A stretch of 13,518 nt of DNA, taken from an uncultured Phycisphaerales bacterium. GTDB taxonomy: Bacteria; Planctomycetota; Phycisphaerae; Sedimentisphaerales; Anaerobacaceae. Where the stretch lies: the NCBI GenBank assembly GCA_937868145.1, contig CALMMH010001082.1:1-13518 (forward strand). The letters are read 5' to 3'. The notes under the pieces were generated by a model that did no database searches, was not told the DNA's origin, and saw nothing but the letters and a program-made list of their open reading frames with translations. Position numbers and translations under genes: made by a program. Shown here piece by piece: positions 12,941 to 13,518 of this stretch; position 1 is the stretch's first letter; each line of letters begins with the position of its first letter.

Positions 12941-13518
12941 TTCGCCTGTGGTGCACGCAAATCCTGGGGATCGTCCGGCTGGAGATGAAGAAGACCTTCC
13001 TCTCGCGGCGGGGCTTGTGGGTCTATCTGCTGGCGTTTGCCCCCGTGGCGCTTTTCGCGATCCATTCGTTCTCCATCGCTCATCATCGCGGCCAGCTCCA
13101 ACGAATCGCTCGGGAACACCCGATCTCCGCGGAAGACCTCGACGCCCTCAAGACCGGAATGGCCTCCGAGGAGGTTTTGCAGAAGCTCGGCCAGCCTTAT
13201 GCCCGATGGGGCAGGTGGAATCGGGACGAACGCAATCAACGGATCGAAGAATCGCACTGGATGTATACCGACGGCGACGTCGACACTCGCCTTCTTTTCA
13301 GAAGCGGAAAACTCGTCCGGATCCACAGGAACGATCTCGATACGCCGGAGCGCGTTTCACAGATCTTCGCGGGCGTCTTTCAGTCCTACTACCTCCGTCT
13401 GGCGGTCTTCTTCGGATGCGTGGGGATTTTCGTGAATCTCTTCCGCGGCGAGATGCTCGACAAGAGCCTGCACTTTTACCTGCTGACGCCGGTTCGCCGA
13501 GAGGTCTTGCTGGCCGGA
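12937..13518 (+). CDS. ABC-2 type permease with inserted BamE/SmpA-like domain, 3' end outside window
   Basis: The first 194 residues are visible and the frame is open to the window edge. A basic cytoplasmic segment (1-26) leads to membrane helix 1 (27-47). Residues about 63-131 are a soluble insert, then helix 2 (about 151-169) is followed by FRGEMLDKSLHFYLLTPVRR, a typical cytoplasmic loop of ABC-2 permeases. The insert has the pattern of the SmpA/OmlA (BamE) domain: Asp67 and Leu71, LKTGM at 71-75, VLQKLGQP at 80-87, HWMY at 107-110, then LLFRSGKLVRI at 119-129. By topology it would be outside the cytoplasm. The ATG overlaps the upstream stop (ATGA) and has AGGAGG seven bases before it. 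The permease assignment is strong; the domain identity rests on motif spacing and needs a profile search. Confidence 0.82.
   Translation, partial: MIRLWCTQILGIVRLEMKKTFLSRRGLWVYLLAFAPVALFAIHSFSIAHHRGQLQRIAREHPISAEDLDALKTGMASEEVLQKLGQPYARWGRWNRDERNQRIEESHWMYTDGDVDTRLLFRSGKLVRIHRNDLDTPERVSQIFAGVFQSYYLRLAVFFGCVGIFVNLFRGEMLDKSLHFYLLTPVRREVLLAG

Overview
The window is GC-rich, densely coded bacterial DNA, probably from a Planctomycetota genome (Phycisphaerae-like). That assignment is inference from three things: an AT-rich dispersed repeat of the kind common in planctomycete assemblies, GspG-like secreted proteins without a secretion operon, and the style of the secreted carbohydrate-active enzymes and paired ABC-2 exporter genes. 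No tRNA, rRNA, CRISPR array, integrase or transposase was seen.

Layout, left to right. (1) Positions 1-2585, minus strand: the start of a small lipoprotein gene, an unrecognised 530-residue membrane-anchored protein whose N-terminal coding region runs through the AT-rich repeat (1577-1647), and a 102-base inverted-repeat element (1920-2021). (2) Positions 2067-3133, minus strand: two overlapping paralogous genes for short proteins with the globular, calcium-site half of the type II secretion pseudopilin GspG, but with no prepilin motif and with a C-terminal membrane helix instead. (3) Positions 3390-6335, plus strand: a large secreted glycoside hydrolase of family GH2. It converges on (4), a secreted polysaccharide-deacetylase-like protein (6491-7966, minus). 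Each of these two genes has its own hairpin terminator between them. (5) Positions 8081-9949, minus strand: ilvC (ketol-acid reductoisomerase) followed closely by an unrecognised lipoprotein gene. (6) Positions 10223-13518, plus strand, divergent from ilvC: a tightly coupled ATPase-permease-ATPase-permease ABC-2 exporter operon whose last gene runs off the window.

Functional reading. The GH2 enzyme and the deacetylase-like protein both carry export signals and could act on the same extracellular or periplasmic polysaccharide, though they are not co-transcribed. ilvC is a housekeeping gene of branched-chain amino-acid synthesis. Its cofactor loop carries an acidic residue and lacks the usual phosphate-binding Arg and Ser, which suggests NADH preference. 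The ABC operon probably encodes one export or membrane-remodelling complex with two different ATPases and two different permeases. Its second permease has a BamE/SmpA-like domain inserted between the first two membrane helices, which is the most unusual architecture in the window. Also worth attention are the reversed-topology GspG-like pair and the repeat-derived N-terminus of the 530-residue protein.
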